The notes under the pieces are model-generated. The model was not told the origin of the DNA. It was given only the letters and a program-made list of their open reading frames with translations, and searched no databases. This document shows positions 35,656 through 44,343 of a DNA stretch of 64,000 nucleotides, piece by piece. The number at the start of each line of letters is the position of its first letter. Position 1 is the first letter of the stretch. Source of the DNA: Streptomyces sp. R21 (GTDB lineage Bacteria > Actinomycetota > Actinomycetes > Streptomycetales > Streptomycetaceae). A program made the translations under genes and the position numbers. The stretch spans positions 1,550,001-1,614,000 of the forward strand of contig NZ_CP163435.1 in NCBI RefSeq assembly GCF_041051975.1. The letters run 5' to 3'.

Positions 35656-36885
35656 ATGGGCGTTGCCACCGCGCCGTCCGGCCCCGTATCGGAATCCGAC
35701 CGGACCGGGCCCGGCCGTGCGCACTGGCTGCGCGTCGCCCGCGAGACGGCGGACGACCTCGCCACGGACGCGGTGGCCAGGGAGCAGGCGGGCAAGGCCC
35801 CGTTCGACGAGGTGTCCCGGCTGCGCGAGGCGGGACTCCTGACGCTCCTGATACCGGCCGAACTCGGGGGAGGCGGCGCGGACTGGCCCACGGCCTACGC
35901 TGTCGTGCGGGAGATCGCCGTGGCCGACGGCGCGATCGGCCAGCTGCTCGGCTGTCACTACTTCCTGTCGTGGAGCGCCCGGTTCTTCGGCGAGCCCGCT
36001 CTCGCCGCTCGGGTCGAGCGGCAGTCGGCGGCGGAGCAGTGGTGCTGGGGTGGTGGTTTCGCCTATCAGGAAATGCCTCTGACGCTGGCCAGGAAAGCCG
36101 GTGGCTATGTACTCGACGGTCGGCAGAGCTACGCCACCGGAGTCCTGGTCGCCGACCGTCTCGCCATGCGGGCCATACGCGCCGACACCGGCGAACCACT
36201 CGCCGTCGTCGTCGATTCCGCACGCCACGGCGTACGGATCGACGGCGACGCCGACACCTTCGGCCAGCGGCTCGCGGCCGGCGGCAGCGTGGAGTTCGAC
36301 GCCGTGCCGGTCGTTGCCGACGACGTACTCGGCTCCCTGTCCGCGGACGAGGACGTTGTGTCACCCCTGGCCGCTCTGGCATCGCCGGTCGGGCGTCTTG
36401 TCTCGGTCCAGCTCTGTCTCGGCATGGCCGAGGGAGTGCTCGCCGAAGCCCGTGAGTACAGCAGGGCCGGCCACGCCCCCTGGCACCCCGCCTGGCCGGT
36501 CGGCTCCCCCCAGGACCCGCAGCTGCTGACCACCTACGGAGAACTCACCGTCCTCACCCGCTCCGCGTCGGCGCTCACCGATCAAGCACTGCTGGCCGTG
36601 CATGGCGGACTGGCACGCGGCGAAGACCTCACCTACGACGAGTGCGCGGAGATCTCCGTCCTCGTGGCCATGGCCGAAGCCGCCGCCTCCCGGGCCGCGC
36701 TGGAATCCACCGCCCGTGCCCTCGACATCATCGGCGCCCGCTCCGCGTCATCGCGGCTGGGCCTCGACCGCTTCTGGCGCAATGCCCGGACCCACACCTT
36801 GTACGAGCCCGTCGCCCACCGACTCCGCGATGTCGGGGACTACTTCCTCAACGGTGCGCACCCTCCGCTCATCCCGCTTGCCTGA
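35656..36885 (+). CDS. acyl-CoA dehydrogenase-fold flavin monooxygenase (DszC/SfnC-like)
   Basis: 409 aa. Acyl-CoA dehydrogenase fold, but the closest pattern is the FMNH2-dependent monooxygenase group (DszC, SfnC): DEVSRLREAGLLTLLIPAELGG, LLGCHYFLSWSARFFG, RTHTLYEPVAHRLRDVGDYFLNG. The general acid/base Glu of true acyl-CoA dehydrogenases is not evident. ATG 35656 follows GAGGGAGA. Neighbours are a sulfur-leader-controlled regulator and an Rrf2 regulator, supporting organosulfur oxidation. Substrate unknown. Confidence 0.78.
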   Translation: MGVATAPSGPVSESDRTGPGRAHWLRVARETADDLATDAVAREQAGKAPFDEVSRLREAGLLTLLIPAELGGGGADWPTAYAVVREIAVADGAIGQLLGCHYFLSWSARFFGEPALAARVERQSAAEQWCWGGGFAYQEMPLTLARKAGGYVLDGRQSYATGVLVADRLAMRAIRADTGEPLAVVVDSARHGVRIDGDADTFGQRLAAGGSVEFDAVPVVADDVLGSLSADEDVVSPLAALASPVGRLVSVQLCLGMAEGVLAEAREYSRAGHAPWHPAWPVGSPQDPQLLTTYGELTVLTRSASALTDQALLAVHGGLARGEDLTYDECAEISVLVAMAEAAASRAALESTARALDIIGARSASSRLGLDRFWRNARTHTLYEPVAHRLRDVGDYFLNGAHPPLIPLA

Positions 36886-36943
36886 CCGTGACGGCGGCCG
36901 ACCTCAGCGGACACCGACCGAGGCCGTACGGGATAATGCACAC

Positions 36944-37402
36944 ATGCGGATCTCAGCCAGGGCGGACTACGCGGTACGTGCCGCGCTGCAACTCGCAGCG
37001 TCACGGGACGACCGGCCATTGAAGACGGAGGCCATCGCCGACGCCCAGGACATCCCGCACAAATTCCTCGAAAGCATCCTGAACGACATGCGCCGGGGCG
37101 GCCTCGTCCTCAGCCAGCGCGGCGGCAACGGCGGCTACCGACTCGCCAGGCCCGCCGAGTCCATCAGCATCGCCGACGTCATCCGCGTCGTGGACGGACC
37201 GCTGGTCTCGGTGCGCGGGGTCCGCCCCCCGGAACTGTCCTACACCGGTCCCGCCGAGTCGCTGCTTCCCTTGTGGATCGCTCTGCGGTCCAACGTGCGC
37301 GAGATCCTTGAGGGCGTGTCGCTCGCCGACGTCGCATCGGCCCAACTGCCCGCCGATGTATCCGCGTTGACCAACGCCCCGAGCGCCTGGGTAAACCCCT
37401 GA
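36944..37402 (+). CDS. Rrf2 family transcriptional regulator
   Basis: 152 aa. N-terminal Rrf2 winged helix: MRISARADYAVRAALQLAAS, LKTEAIADAQDIPHKFLESILNDMRRGGLVLSQRGGNGGYRLARP. No cysteines, so no Fe-S cluster; this fits the CymR-like branch that senses cysteine metabolism through protein contact. ATAATG seven bases before the ATG suggests a leaderless transcript. Sits between sulfur genes; probable repressor of the island. Confidence 0.88.
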   Translation: MRISARADYAVRAALQLAASRDDRPLKTEAIADAQDIPHKFLESILNDMRRGGLVLSQRGGNGGYRLARPAESISIADVIRVVDGPLVSVRGVRPPELSYTGPAESLLPLWIALRSNVREILEGVSLADVASAQLPADVSALTNAPSAWVNP

Positions 37403-37541
37403 CACGCTGGGCCACTCACAGCTGATCCCAAAAAGCGAGATGCCCCCGTCCATGATGTGAACACCCCCTTGGGGCGGGCACTGTCTTCTGCCACGATCCC
37501 TAGCAACCAGGTGGGAAAACTAGGGATCCGTGGGGGTGGCC

Positions 37542-37643
37542 ATGAGAACGCTCGACCGCTCAGCCCGGTTGCTGCCCCTTCTGACCGCGCGTCGTCACAT
37601 CGACCTCGGTCGTACATCCAGCGCCATCTGTCGCCCCTTCTGA
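37542..37643 (+). CDS. putative leader peptide, 33 aa
   Basis: Contains ARRHIDLGRTSSAICRPF, the canonical sulfur-leader core with one Cys four codons before the stop. GGGGGTGG precedes the ATG. The 229 bases from its stop to the next gene hold only a small GGCCT/AGGCC hairpin near 37714; the stretch 37403-37541 shows nothing beyond probable promoter space. Confidence 0.7.
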   Translation: MRTLDRSARLLPLLTARRHIDLGRTSSAICRPF

Positions 37644-37872
37644 CGGCACAGAACCTGAGCTCTCCGAACCAGCGCTGCCTCCCCGCCGCTCCGCCTCCGC
37701 CGGCGGATCGGACAGCCTGGCCTGACTAGGCCCCCCACGTTGCACTTCTCGGTCACCTGCGGCATGCCTCCCGCCGATGGCCGAGGAGTGGAGTGCTGGT
37801 TCGTGCCGACACAGCAGTACGCCTCGCATTTCCGTACCTCCGTGATCACCCATCCCTTGAGAGGACACCTCC

Positions 37873-38982
37873 GTGTCTGCCGCAAGACCGCTCACCGCCC
37901 TGCGCACCATCGCCGCCGTAGCCGCGCTCCCGCTCCTCGCCCTCACTGCGTGCAGTTACGGCTCCGAGGCCAAGGACGACACGAAGGCGAAGGTCGCCGC
38001 CGGGTCGAAGAAGATCGACGGTCTCGACACCGTGAAGATCGGCTACTTCGGCAACCTCACCCACGCCACGGCGCTGGTCGGCAACCAGAAGGGCTTCTTC
38101 CAGAAGGAGCTCGGCGCCACCGAGGCCAAGTACTCGATCTTCAACGCCGGCCCCTCCGAGATCGAGGCGCTGAACTCCGACTCGATCGACATCGGCTGGA
38201 TCGGCCCCTCCCCGGCGATCAACGGCTACACCAAGTCCGCCGGCAAGAACCTGCGCATCATCGGCGGCTCGGCGTCCGGCGGCGTGAAGCTCGTGGTGAA
38301 CCCGAAGAAGATCAAGTCCCTCAAGGACGTCAAGGGCAAGAAGATCGCGACCCCGCAGCTCGGCAACACACAGGACGTCGCGTTCCTCAACTGGGCCGCG
38401 GAGCAGGGCTGGAAGGTCGACGCGGAGAGCGGCAAGGGCGACGTCTCGGTCGTCCGCACGGACAACAAGATCACCCCGGACGCCTACAAGTCCGGCTCCA
38501 TCGACGGCGCCTGGGTGCCGGAGCCGACCGCGTCCAAGCTGGTCGCCGAGGGCGGCAAGGTGCTGCTCGACGAGTCGACCCTGTGGCCCGACAAGAAGTT
38601 CGTGATCACTAACATCATCGTGTCGCAGAAGTTCCTCAAGGCCCACCCGAAGGTCGTCGAGGCCGTCCTCAAGGGCTCCGTCGAGACCAACAAGTGGATC
38701 AACGCCAACCCGGACGAGGCGAAGGCCGCCGCGAACGCCCAGCTCAAGACGGACTCCGGCAAGGAACTGCCGGCCGGCGTGCTGGACCCGGCCTGGAAGT
38801 CCATCCAGATCACCAACGACCCGCTGGCCTCCACCCTCAACACCGAGGCGGCACACGCGGTCAAGGCCGGTCTCCTCGACAAGCCCGACCTGAACGGGAT
38901 CTACGACCTGACCCTGCTCAACAAGGTCCTCAAGGCCGCGGGCGAGAGCACGGTCACCGACGCCGGTCTCGGCGCCAAGTAA
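37873..38982 (+). CDS. aliphatic sulfonate-type ABC transporter substrate-binding lipoprotein (orphan)
   Basis: 369 aa. Lipoprotein signal with LALTAC (Cys27). Mature sequence TVKIGYFGNLTHATALVGNQKGFFQKELG, GPSEIEALNSDSIDIGWIGPSPAINGYTKS is the SsuA/taurine-binding pattern. GTG 37873 follows GAGAGG. A sulfonate ABC operon would normally continue with ATPase and permease, but the gene is followed by a strong hairpin and only decayed sequence. It may share a permease encoded elsewhere. The leader peptide implies Cys-dependent control. Confidence 0.88.
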   Translation: MSAARPLTALRTIAAVAALPLLALTACSYGSEAKDDTKAKVAAGSKKIDGLDTVKIGYFGNLTHATALVGNQKGFFQKELGATEAKYSIFNAGPSEIEALNSDSIDIGWIGPSPAINGYTKSAGKNLRIIGGSASGGVKLVVNPKKIKSLKDVKGKKIATPQLGNTQDVAFLNWAAEQGWKVDAESGKGDVSVVRTDNKITPDAYKSGSIDGAWVPEPTASKLVAEGGKVLLDESTLWPDKKFVITNIIVSQKFLKAHPKVVEAVLKGSVETNKWINANPDEAKAAANAQLKTDSGKELPAGVLDPAWKSIQITNDPLASTLNTEAAHAVKAGLLDKPDLNGIYDLTLLNKVLKAAGESTVTDAGLGAK

Positions 38983-38996
38983 CCCGGCACACCGAT

Positions 38997-39032
38997 GAGT
39001 TCCCAGGAGGTTCGCCACCCTCCTGGGAACTC
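38997..39032 (+). terminator. terminator hairpin after the sulfonate-binding protein
   Basis: Perfect 14-bp stem GAGTTCCCAGGAGG / CCTCCTGGGAACTC with an 8-base loop, 14 bases after the stop. No U tract, as typical for the phylum. Confidence 0.75.
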
Positions 39033-39147
39033 GGGCTGCGGCAAGTCGAAGCGCCGACGCTCCCGCCCCCGAAGGGGGCTCGACACCGCAGGACAAGGGG
39101 CCCTCGACTCACTGGTCACGCTGGTTCATCGCCTCGACCTGCCCTGA
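39007..39147 (+). pseudogene. possible decayed ABC ATPase remnant
   Basis: A frame starting within the hairpin reads GNSGCGKS, a perfect ABC Walker A, then RGLDTAGQGALDSLVTLVHR and stops. A second frame ends DSPHAVAQALREAAAFEL at 39226, also protein-like. Both would fit remains of genes once following the orphan binding protein. Short and partly overlapping the hairpin, so chance is possible. Confidence 0.25.
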
Positions 39148-39267
39148 CCGACCGCGCGCACCGGCCCCGGACTCGCCCCACGCGGTGGCTCAGGCACTGC
39201 GTGAGGCGGCGGCGTTCGAGTTGTGAACGTTCGGGACCGGGCCGACGGATCGCCGGCCCGGCGTCGC

Positions 39268-40530
39268 TCACAACACGTCAAACAAGCGTTCCGAGTTGTG
39301 CAGCGCGTGCCCCGCGACCCGCTTGCCGAGGAGGAGGCCCGCCTCGTCGGCGGAGCGGGTGTGGATGCCGGAGTAGACCCGGGCGTCCAGGTTGTCCTGG
39401 GACAGCTGGCGCCAGGCCGTGTACGTGCGGGTCACGCCGGGAGCTGTGGGGCTGGTCAGCTCGAACGGCGCAGTCCGTGGACCGGTGAGCGCCGTGAGGA
39501 CCGCTTCCGCCGCCCCGGCGTAGGTGTTGTGTCCGCTCGGATAATCGGGGTGGGCCGGCGTGATGTGCAGCGGCGTCCAGTCGGGGTCGAGATCGATCGT
39601 GCCGGTACGGATGGCCGTGACGGGGCGCCAGCGCAGGTAGGCGTACTTGGTGTCGGAGGTGGCGATCTGCGTGTCCACCAGGGCGACGTGGAACAGGGCC
39701 ACCAGCGCGGCCTGCTCCGGAGTGGGGCGCTGGGCGCGGGCCACTGCGACTCGCAGCGGCTCGGTGTACAGGGTCAGTGAGGAGCCGAACCAGAAGTTGG
39801 CGGTCTCGGTCTGCCGCGCCGTACGCGCGGTGCTGTCCACGGCCCCGTACGCCCGCACTTCGGCCAGGTCGGAACGGTAGCGCAGCGAGTCCAGGCCGGG
39901 CGGCGCGGACAGCCGGTACTGGTCGGCGCTGTCCAGCAGGAACGGCCTCGCGATCCGGTTGCCGTACTGCGCGGCCGGGGCGTAGGCGGGCGGCGTCGGC
40001 TGCCACACGCCGGGGGCCGCCGTCGGCACGGAGAACGGCGCGTTCACCGAAGCCGGGTCGAGACCGTCGCCCTCGCGGGAGGCGAGGACCAGCCGTGCCT
40101 GGCGGGCACCGGCCGCCGCGCCCTTCGTTTTGGCCGGTCCGTCCGGGACACGGTCCAGTGTCGTGCGCAGCGTGGTGTCCAGTTCCTGGGTGCGGGAGGG
40201 GACCAGGGCCACCAGGGCGTCGTGTACGGCGGATGCCAGTGCCGCGTCCTGGAACACACCGCGGTCGAGGCCGCGCGGCACCAGGCTCGTGGCCCGGGCC
40301 GCCGCGAGCCAACTGATGGCCCACGTACGGCTGTTGGTGACTTGGGTGGCGGCGCCGGCCGCCTCGATGGTTGCGGCCGTCGCGTCGTACCAGTCGAGCG
40401 CCACGGACGCGCGCGCAGCCCGTTCGTCCGCCACGGCGGCCGTGGCGGACGGGACGGTGACGGAGGCGGCCAGCAGGGCGGCCGAGCCCAGCGCCTTCAG
40501 GGCGGAGCGGCGGGTTCTGAGCGGGTTCAC
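39268..40530 (-). CDS. vanadium-dependent haloperoxidase / PAP2-like secreted protein
   Basis: 420 aa. Twin-arginine-type signal (RTRRSALKALGSAALLAA, cleavage near TAAVA). The C-terminal half has the vanadate/phosphate site LRWRPVTAIR, HPDYPSGHNTYAGAAEAVL and RVYSGIHTRSADEAG, giving Arg, Ser-Gly-His and a second His. GTG 40530 follows AAGGAG. A Cys leader peptide and a hairpin precede it, so it belongs to the sulfur-regulated set; whether it acts as haloperoxidase or sulfatase/phosphatase is unknown. Confidence 0.85.
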   Translation of the reverse strand: MNPLRTRRSALKALGSAALLAASVTVPSATAAVADERAARASVALDWYDATAATIEAAGAATQVTNSRTWAISWLAAARATSLVPRGLDRGVFQDAALASAVHDALVALVPSRTQELDTTLRTTLDRVPDGPAKTKGAAAGARQARLVLASREGDGLDPASVNAPFSVPTAAPGVWQPTPPAYAPAAQYGNRIARPFLLDSADQYRLSAPPGLDSLRYRSDLAEVRAYGAVDSTARTARQTETANFWFGSSLTLYTEPLRVAVARAQRPTPEQAALVALFHVALVDTQIATSDTKYAYLRWRPVTAIRTGTIDLDPDWTPLHITPAHPDYPSGHNTYAGAAEAVLTALTGPRTAPFELTSPTAPGVTRTYTAWRQLSQDNLDARVYSGIHTRSADEAGLLLGKRVAGHALHNSERLFDVL

Positions 40531-40603
40531 GGATACTCCTTCGCGGATATGCGGGGTGACTGCTGTTGCCGGGGGGGGCACACACCGACCTGCACGCGCT
40601 CGA

Positions 40604-40644
40604 CACCGCCGCCGAGGGCGGACGGGGTTGGGACGGCGGCGGTG
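40604..40644 (-). terminator. candidate attenuator hairpin before the haloperoxidase-like gene
   Basis: Perfect 10-bp stem CACCGCCGCC / GGCGGCGGTG with a 21-base loop, 9 bases after the leader peptide stop and 73 bases before the gene start. Confidence 0.45.
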
Positions 40645-40653
40645 CGATGAGGG

Positions 40654-40740
40654 TCAGCAACACAGCGCGGCGGCGACACGCAACAGATCAACGGCGCGCC
40701 GCCGGGTGAACCGCAGAGAGATCCGCAGGGAGATCCGCAT
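40654..40740 (-). CDS. putative leader peptide, 28 aa
   Basis: C-terminal core TRRRAVDLLRVAAALCC, ending in tandem Cys codons before the stop. The N-terminus repeats RISL. It lies 123 bases upstream of the haloperoxidase-like gene on the same strand. Same leader family as the others here. Confidence 0.65.
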   Translation of the reverse strand: MRISLRISLRFTRRRAVDLLRVAAALCC

Positions 40741-40852
40741 TCCAAAGACGCTATCCACGCCCCAATTCCCGGTCAACGAAAGTGAGTTGACCGCTTGGCA
40801 TTGCAACGACGGCTTCGTGTCGCCGCCATGCGCCCGTTACGGTCGTTCCTCG

Positions 40853-41668
40853 TCATGTCCGCGCTTGCTCCGCGAGCGTCTTGGTGAAGTGGGTGACGGG
40901 GCGCTCCACTCGTTCGCCGTCCAGGGTGATGTCGACCGCCTCGTTGTAGAAGGCGAGGAGCCCCTGGATGGCGCCGGCCGCGGGCAGCGGGTCCGGGTAA
41001 CTCCAGACGAGATTGGGCGGGACGTCGGCCGCACCGCGCCACGACCAGTACTCGGCGGTGCCCTTGTACGGGCAGCCGGTGTGGTGGTCGGTGGTTTCGA
41101 GCAGGTCGAGGCGGACGTCCTCGCGCGGGATGTAATAACGGGTGGGCAGGCCGGTCTCGAAGAGCAGGACCGGCCGGTGGGTGTCCGCGACGACCGTGCC
41201 GTCGATCTCGACCACGAGGTGACGGCTGCTGGGGAGGGCGTCCACCCGCTTGTGCGGGTCGCGGGGGTGGATGAAGATCTCTTCCTCCTCCTCGTACCAG
41301 TGGTCCAGGCCCCGCCCGACGCGCCGGAACCACTCGAAGGCGATGTGGTCGGCCAGGTCGGCGGCCGGGAAGGTCCAGGCGGCGTTCTCCAGCAGCTCGC
41401 CGTCGACTTCGACGTCGTAGAAGATCCGCGAGCCGGTGTGCGTGCCGGTCGGCGGGTTCTTCGCGGGGCGCAGGAGGTCCTCGCGCACCTCCGCACGCGG
41501 GAACGCGTACAGCGGCACGGGAACACCCGGCTCCCAGACGAGAACGGGGTGCCGGCTGTCGACGACCGTCACCTCGCCCTTGCGGCCGCGCACCCAGCGC
41601 TCGCTCGGCTCCCACAGGAGCCCCTCGGGGGTGGCCCGAACGGCCTGCGCGGTGGGGAATGTGGTCAT
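40853..41668 (-). CDS. DUF427 family protein (two tandem domains)
   Basis: 271 aa. Two DUF427 beta-tents: residues 30-120 (EVTVVDSRHPVLVWEPGVPVPLYAFPRAEVREDLL...GSRIFYDVEVDG) and 140-265 (HLVVEIDGTVVADTHRPVLLFETGLPTRYYIPREDVRLDLLETTDHHTGCPYKGTAEYWSW). Cytoplasmic, no known catalytic residues; often listed as a nucleotidyltransferase-like fold of unknown role. ATG 41668 follows AAGGAG. Divergent from the second SAM-IV unit, with 157 bases of shared promoter region. Confidence 0.85.
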   Translation of the reverse strand: MTTFPTAQAVRATPEGLLWEPSERWVRGRKGEVTVVDSRHPVLVWEPGVPVPLYAFPRAEVREDLLRPAKNPPTGTHTGSRIFYDVEVDGELLENAAWTFPAADLADHIAFEWFRRVGRGLDHWYEEEEEIFIHPRDPHKRVDALPSSRHLVVEIDGTVVADTHRPVLLFETGLPTRYYIPREDVRLDLLETTDHHTGCPYKGTAEYWSWRGAADVPPNLVWSYPDPLPAAGAIQGLLAFYNEAVDITLDGERVERPVTHFTKTLAEQART

Positions 41669-41825
41669 GAGTGGCTCTCCTTCGGCTGGTTCGATGTCCG
41701 AGCCGTCCGGGTCTGCGACGGCCGGGAGAAACTCCACGATCGCGGCTGAGGGCACCGGTCACGACCGCTGCCCGGCGCGGGCGCGCCGTTGACGGGCTGC
41801 GGCGGCGATAGCTAAAGTTTCAACT

Positions 41826-41934
41826 GGCATTGAGTGTCAGCGTCAAGCCCTGGCTTGCTGACCGGCAACCCTCCGACGCGGTGGGGTGCTCCAGGTGAAA
41901 GCCCGGCCGGGTCGCCCACCCGGCAAGCGTGTGG
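41826..41934 (+). promoter_or_regulatory. SAM-IV riboswitch
   Basis: TGAGTGTCAGCGTCAAGCCC then GGCTTGCTGACCGGCAACC, CTCCGACGCGGTGGGGTGCT, CCAGGTGAAAGCC and a CCGGCAAGCGTG tail: near-consensus SAM-IV. P1 pairs GGC (41827-41829) with GCC after GTGAAA. Directly upstream of a leader peptide and the DUF1684/monooxygenase operon. Confidence 0.9.
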
Positions 41935-41970
41935 CCCCGTGGCAGGGGCCTGGAGCATGGAGGTACGAGC

Positions 41971-42087
41971 ATGCGGCACAGCGGCGTCTCCAGTCCCTCC
42001 CTCACGGCTGCGGCGGCTTTCTCCCGATTCTCCCGCCGACGCCACATCGACCTGCAGCGCATCACCAGCTGCCTGTGTCATGGCTGA
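41971..42087 (+). CDS. putative leader peptide, 38 aa
   Basis: Ends SRRRHIDLQRITSCLCHG, the sulfur-leader core with two Cys codons. GGAGG lies 9 bases before the ATG. It follows the SAM-IV riboswitch by 36 bases, giving a second checkpoint on the same transcript. The 214 bases to the next gene show no further feature. Confidence 0.65.
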   Translation: MRHSGVSSPSLTAAAAFSRFSRRRHIDLQRITSCLCHG

Positions 42088-42301
42088 CTGCGTCCCGTCG
42101 GCTGTCTGAGAACCTTCACCGCTGGTTTTGACGCGCCCGCGGCACATTCCTGGCCTTCCCCTTCCCCCTCATTCTCTTTAACTGTGTCGCTCTTTCTCAG
42201 GAGCAACACCATCCACGCCTGCACCCACGAGCTGCTCGCGGCGATCCCCGGCGCAGTTGCGTCACGGCCGCATCCGAACCGCTACAAGCGAAGGAGCACG
42301 C

Positions 42302-43126
42302 ATGACCGTTCAGGACACCACCGCAGACCTGTCCGCCTTCACCCGCGAATGGCAGGAGTGGCATGCCAGGCAGGAGGCACGACTCGCCGACCCGCACGGG
42401 TTCCTCGCGATCACCGGCCTGCACTGGCTCGGCGACGAGCCGCAGCGCTTCCCGGACGCCCCGGGCGTCTGGTCGACCGGCGCCGACGGAGTCGTCGTGG
42501 TCCTCGGCGACGATGAGGAACTGGTCGTCGACGGAACCCCCGTCCGCGGCGAGCACCGCTTCGGGGTGCTCCCGGAGCGCAGCGGAGTCGACGCGGTCTG
42601 GGGCGACGCCGTGATCGAGGTGGCCAAGCGCGGCGGACACGACATCGTCCGCCCCCGGCACCCGGACACCCCGCTGCGGACCGCCTTCACCGGTACGCCC
42701 GCCTACACCCCGCATCCCCGCTGGGCGCTGACCGGCCGCTACACGGCCTTCGCCGAGCCGCGAGCGACGACCGTGGGTGCGGCGGTCGAGGGCCTTGAGC
42801 ACGTGTACGACGCGCCCGGCCGGGTCGAGTTCGAGCTGGACGGACGCCCCCTGGCGCTGACCGCGTTCCCCGGGCGCGGCCCGGGCAGTCTGCTGGTGCT
42901 GTTCACCGACGCGACCTCCGGGGTCACCACCTACGCGGCCAACCGGGCCCTCGCGCTGGATCCGCCCGCTGCCGACGGCACGGTCGTCCTGGACTTCAAC
43001 CGAGCGGCGAACCTGCCGTGCGCCTACACCGATCTGGCCACCTGCCCGCTGCCCCCGGCCGAGAACCGGCTGCCCGTGGCGATCGAGGCCGGGGAGAAGA
43101 TCCCCCGCGAGCGAGGCGGGTCCTGA
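42302..43126 (+). CDS. DUF1684 family protein
   Basis: 274 aa. DUF1684 signature: FTREWQEWHARQEARLADPHGFLAITGLHWL at the start, GGHDIVRPRHPDTPLRT in the middle, and LDFNRAANLPCAYTDLATCPLPPAENRLPVAIEAGEK at the end. Cytoplasmic, predicted beta-rich. AAGGAG precedes the ATG. First structural gene of a SAM- and Cys-leader-controlled operon with two monooxygenases. No biochemical role is known; involvement in organosulfur use is inference. Confidence 0.88.
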   Translation: MTVQDTTADLSAFTREWQEWHARQEARLADPHGFLAITGLHWLGDEPQRFPDAPGVWSTGADGVVVVLGDDEELVVDGTPVRGEHRFGVLPERSGVDAVWGDAVIEVAKRGGHDIVRPRHPDTPLRTAFTGTPAYTPHPRWALTGRYTAFAEPRATTVGAAVEGLEHVYDAPGRVEFELDGRPLALTAFPGRGPGSLLVLFTDATSGVTTYAANRALALDPPAADGTVVLDFNRAANLPCAYTDLATCPLPPAENRLPVAIEAGEKIPRERGGS

Positions 43127-43174
43127 GTACCGGGCGCCACCGGAACGACCACGACCGAGAGGGACGAACACCCT

Positions 43175-44215
43175 ATGAGCACCCCCGCGATCGACTCGCT
43201 GGCCTTTCTCACCCCGGGCAACTTCACCGACGACGACCCGTACACCGGCCTGGAGGAGACGCTGCAACTGTTCGAGTACGGCGAACGGCTCGGCTTCGAC
43301 GGCGGCTGGATCCGGCAACGCCATCTCGAACACGGCGTCGGCTCGGCCGCGGTCTTCCTGGCTGCGGCCGGCCAGCGCACCGAGCGGGTCGAACTGGGCA
43401 CCGCGGTCATCCCGATCGGCTACGAAAGCCCGTTCCGGCTCGCCGAGGACCTGGCACTGGCCGATGTACTGTCCCGCGGCCGGCTCCAGGCCGGCTTCAG
43501 CACCGGCATGCCGCACGCCGAACTCCTCGGCGATCTGGTGTACGACGGGGACTGGCGCAGCTTCGACCTGTCCTACGGCAGGATCGCCCGCGTCATCGAC
43601 CACCTGCGCGGCGACTACCTCGGCGGCCCGGACACGGTGATCCGGTCGCCCGGCAACACCCAGCGGCCACGCCTGCAGCCGCACAACCCCGGCCTGGTGG
43701 ACCGGGTCTGGTACGGCGGCGGCAGTCAGCGCTCGATCCGGTGGGCAGCCGAGCACGGCCTGAACCTGCTCAGCGGCAACATCGTCACCGGCGAGGGAAC
43801 GGACGACTTCACCACAGCCCAGCTCGCCCTGCTCTCCGAGTACCGGCGCGCTCTCCCTAGGGACCGCCCGACACGGGTGGCGCTGGGGCGGGTGATCGTG
43901 CCGTTCGACAGCGCGGACGCGTCCACGCGGGCCCGCTACCGGGAGTACGCGGCCGGTCGGCACGCGCGCACCCTTGCACCGCAAGGCCCACAGCGGATCC
44001 TGTTCGCCCCGGATGTGGTCGGGACCGCCGAACAGATCCTGGAGCAACTGAGCGCGGATCCCGTGGTCTCGGCCGTCTCGGAGCTGCGCCTGGAGCTGCC
44101 GTACGAGTTCCAGCGAGCCGACTACGAGCAGATCCTGCACGACGTACGGCACTTGATCGCACCCGAACTGGGCTGGCGGCCCGACTCCGCGCTGCTGCAC
44201 GAGGCCGGCCGGTGA
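43175..44215 (+). CDS. luciferase-like FMN-dependent monooxygenase
   Basis: 346 aa, luciferase-family TIM barrel: YGERLGFDGGWIRQRHLEHG, ELGTAVIPIGYESPFRLAEDLALADVLSRGRL, RVWYGGGSQRSIRWAAEHGLNLL, LAPQGPQRILFAPDVVGTAEQI. Paralogue of the protein at 1705-2727. GAGAGG precedes the ATG, 48 bases after the DUF1684 gene. Its SAM riboswitch and Cys leader suggest sulfur release from an organosulfur compound. Confidence 0.85.
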   Translation: MSTPAIDSLAFLTPGNFTDDDPYTGLEETLQLFEYGERLGFDGGWIRQRHLEHGVGSAAVFLAAAGQRTERVELGTAVIPIGYESPFRLAEDLALADVLSRGRLQAGFSTGMPHAELLGDLVYDGDWRSFDLSYGRIARVIDHLRGDYLGGPDTVIRSPGNTQRPRLQPHNPGLVDRVWYGGGSQRSIRWAAEHGLNLLSGNIVTGEGTDDFTTAQLALLSEYRRALPRDRPTRVALGRVIVPFDSADASTRARYREYAAGRHARTLAPQGPQRILFAPDVVGTAEQILEQLSADPVVSAVSELRLELPYEFQRADYEQILHDVRHLIAPELGWRPDSALLHEAGR

Positions 44216-44343
44216 CCCCCGATTCGCAGGAGCCGACCGTACGGCTGGAAACCCACACCCATGAGCCGTTCGCCCCCCGCACTCGCACCGCGGCGGCCCG
44301 GGCAGCAATGCCCGTCACGCTCCTGTCGATTGGGCTGCTATGA
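44212..44343 (+). CDS. small overlapping ORF, 43 aa, doubtful
   Basis: GTG overlaps the stop of the preceding gene and its TGA overlaps the ATG of the next (both 4-base overlaps), spanning the whole gap. The translation (starting VTPDSQEPTVRLETH) resembles nothing known. The perfect fit between neighbours is the only argument; it may be chance or a translation-coupling device. Confidence 0.25.
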   Translation: MTPDSQEPTVRLETHTHEPFAPRTRTAAARAAMPVTLLSIGLL

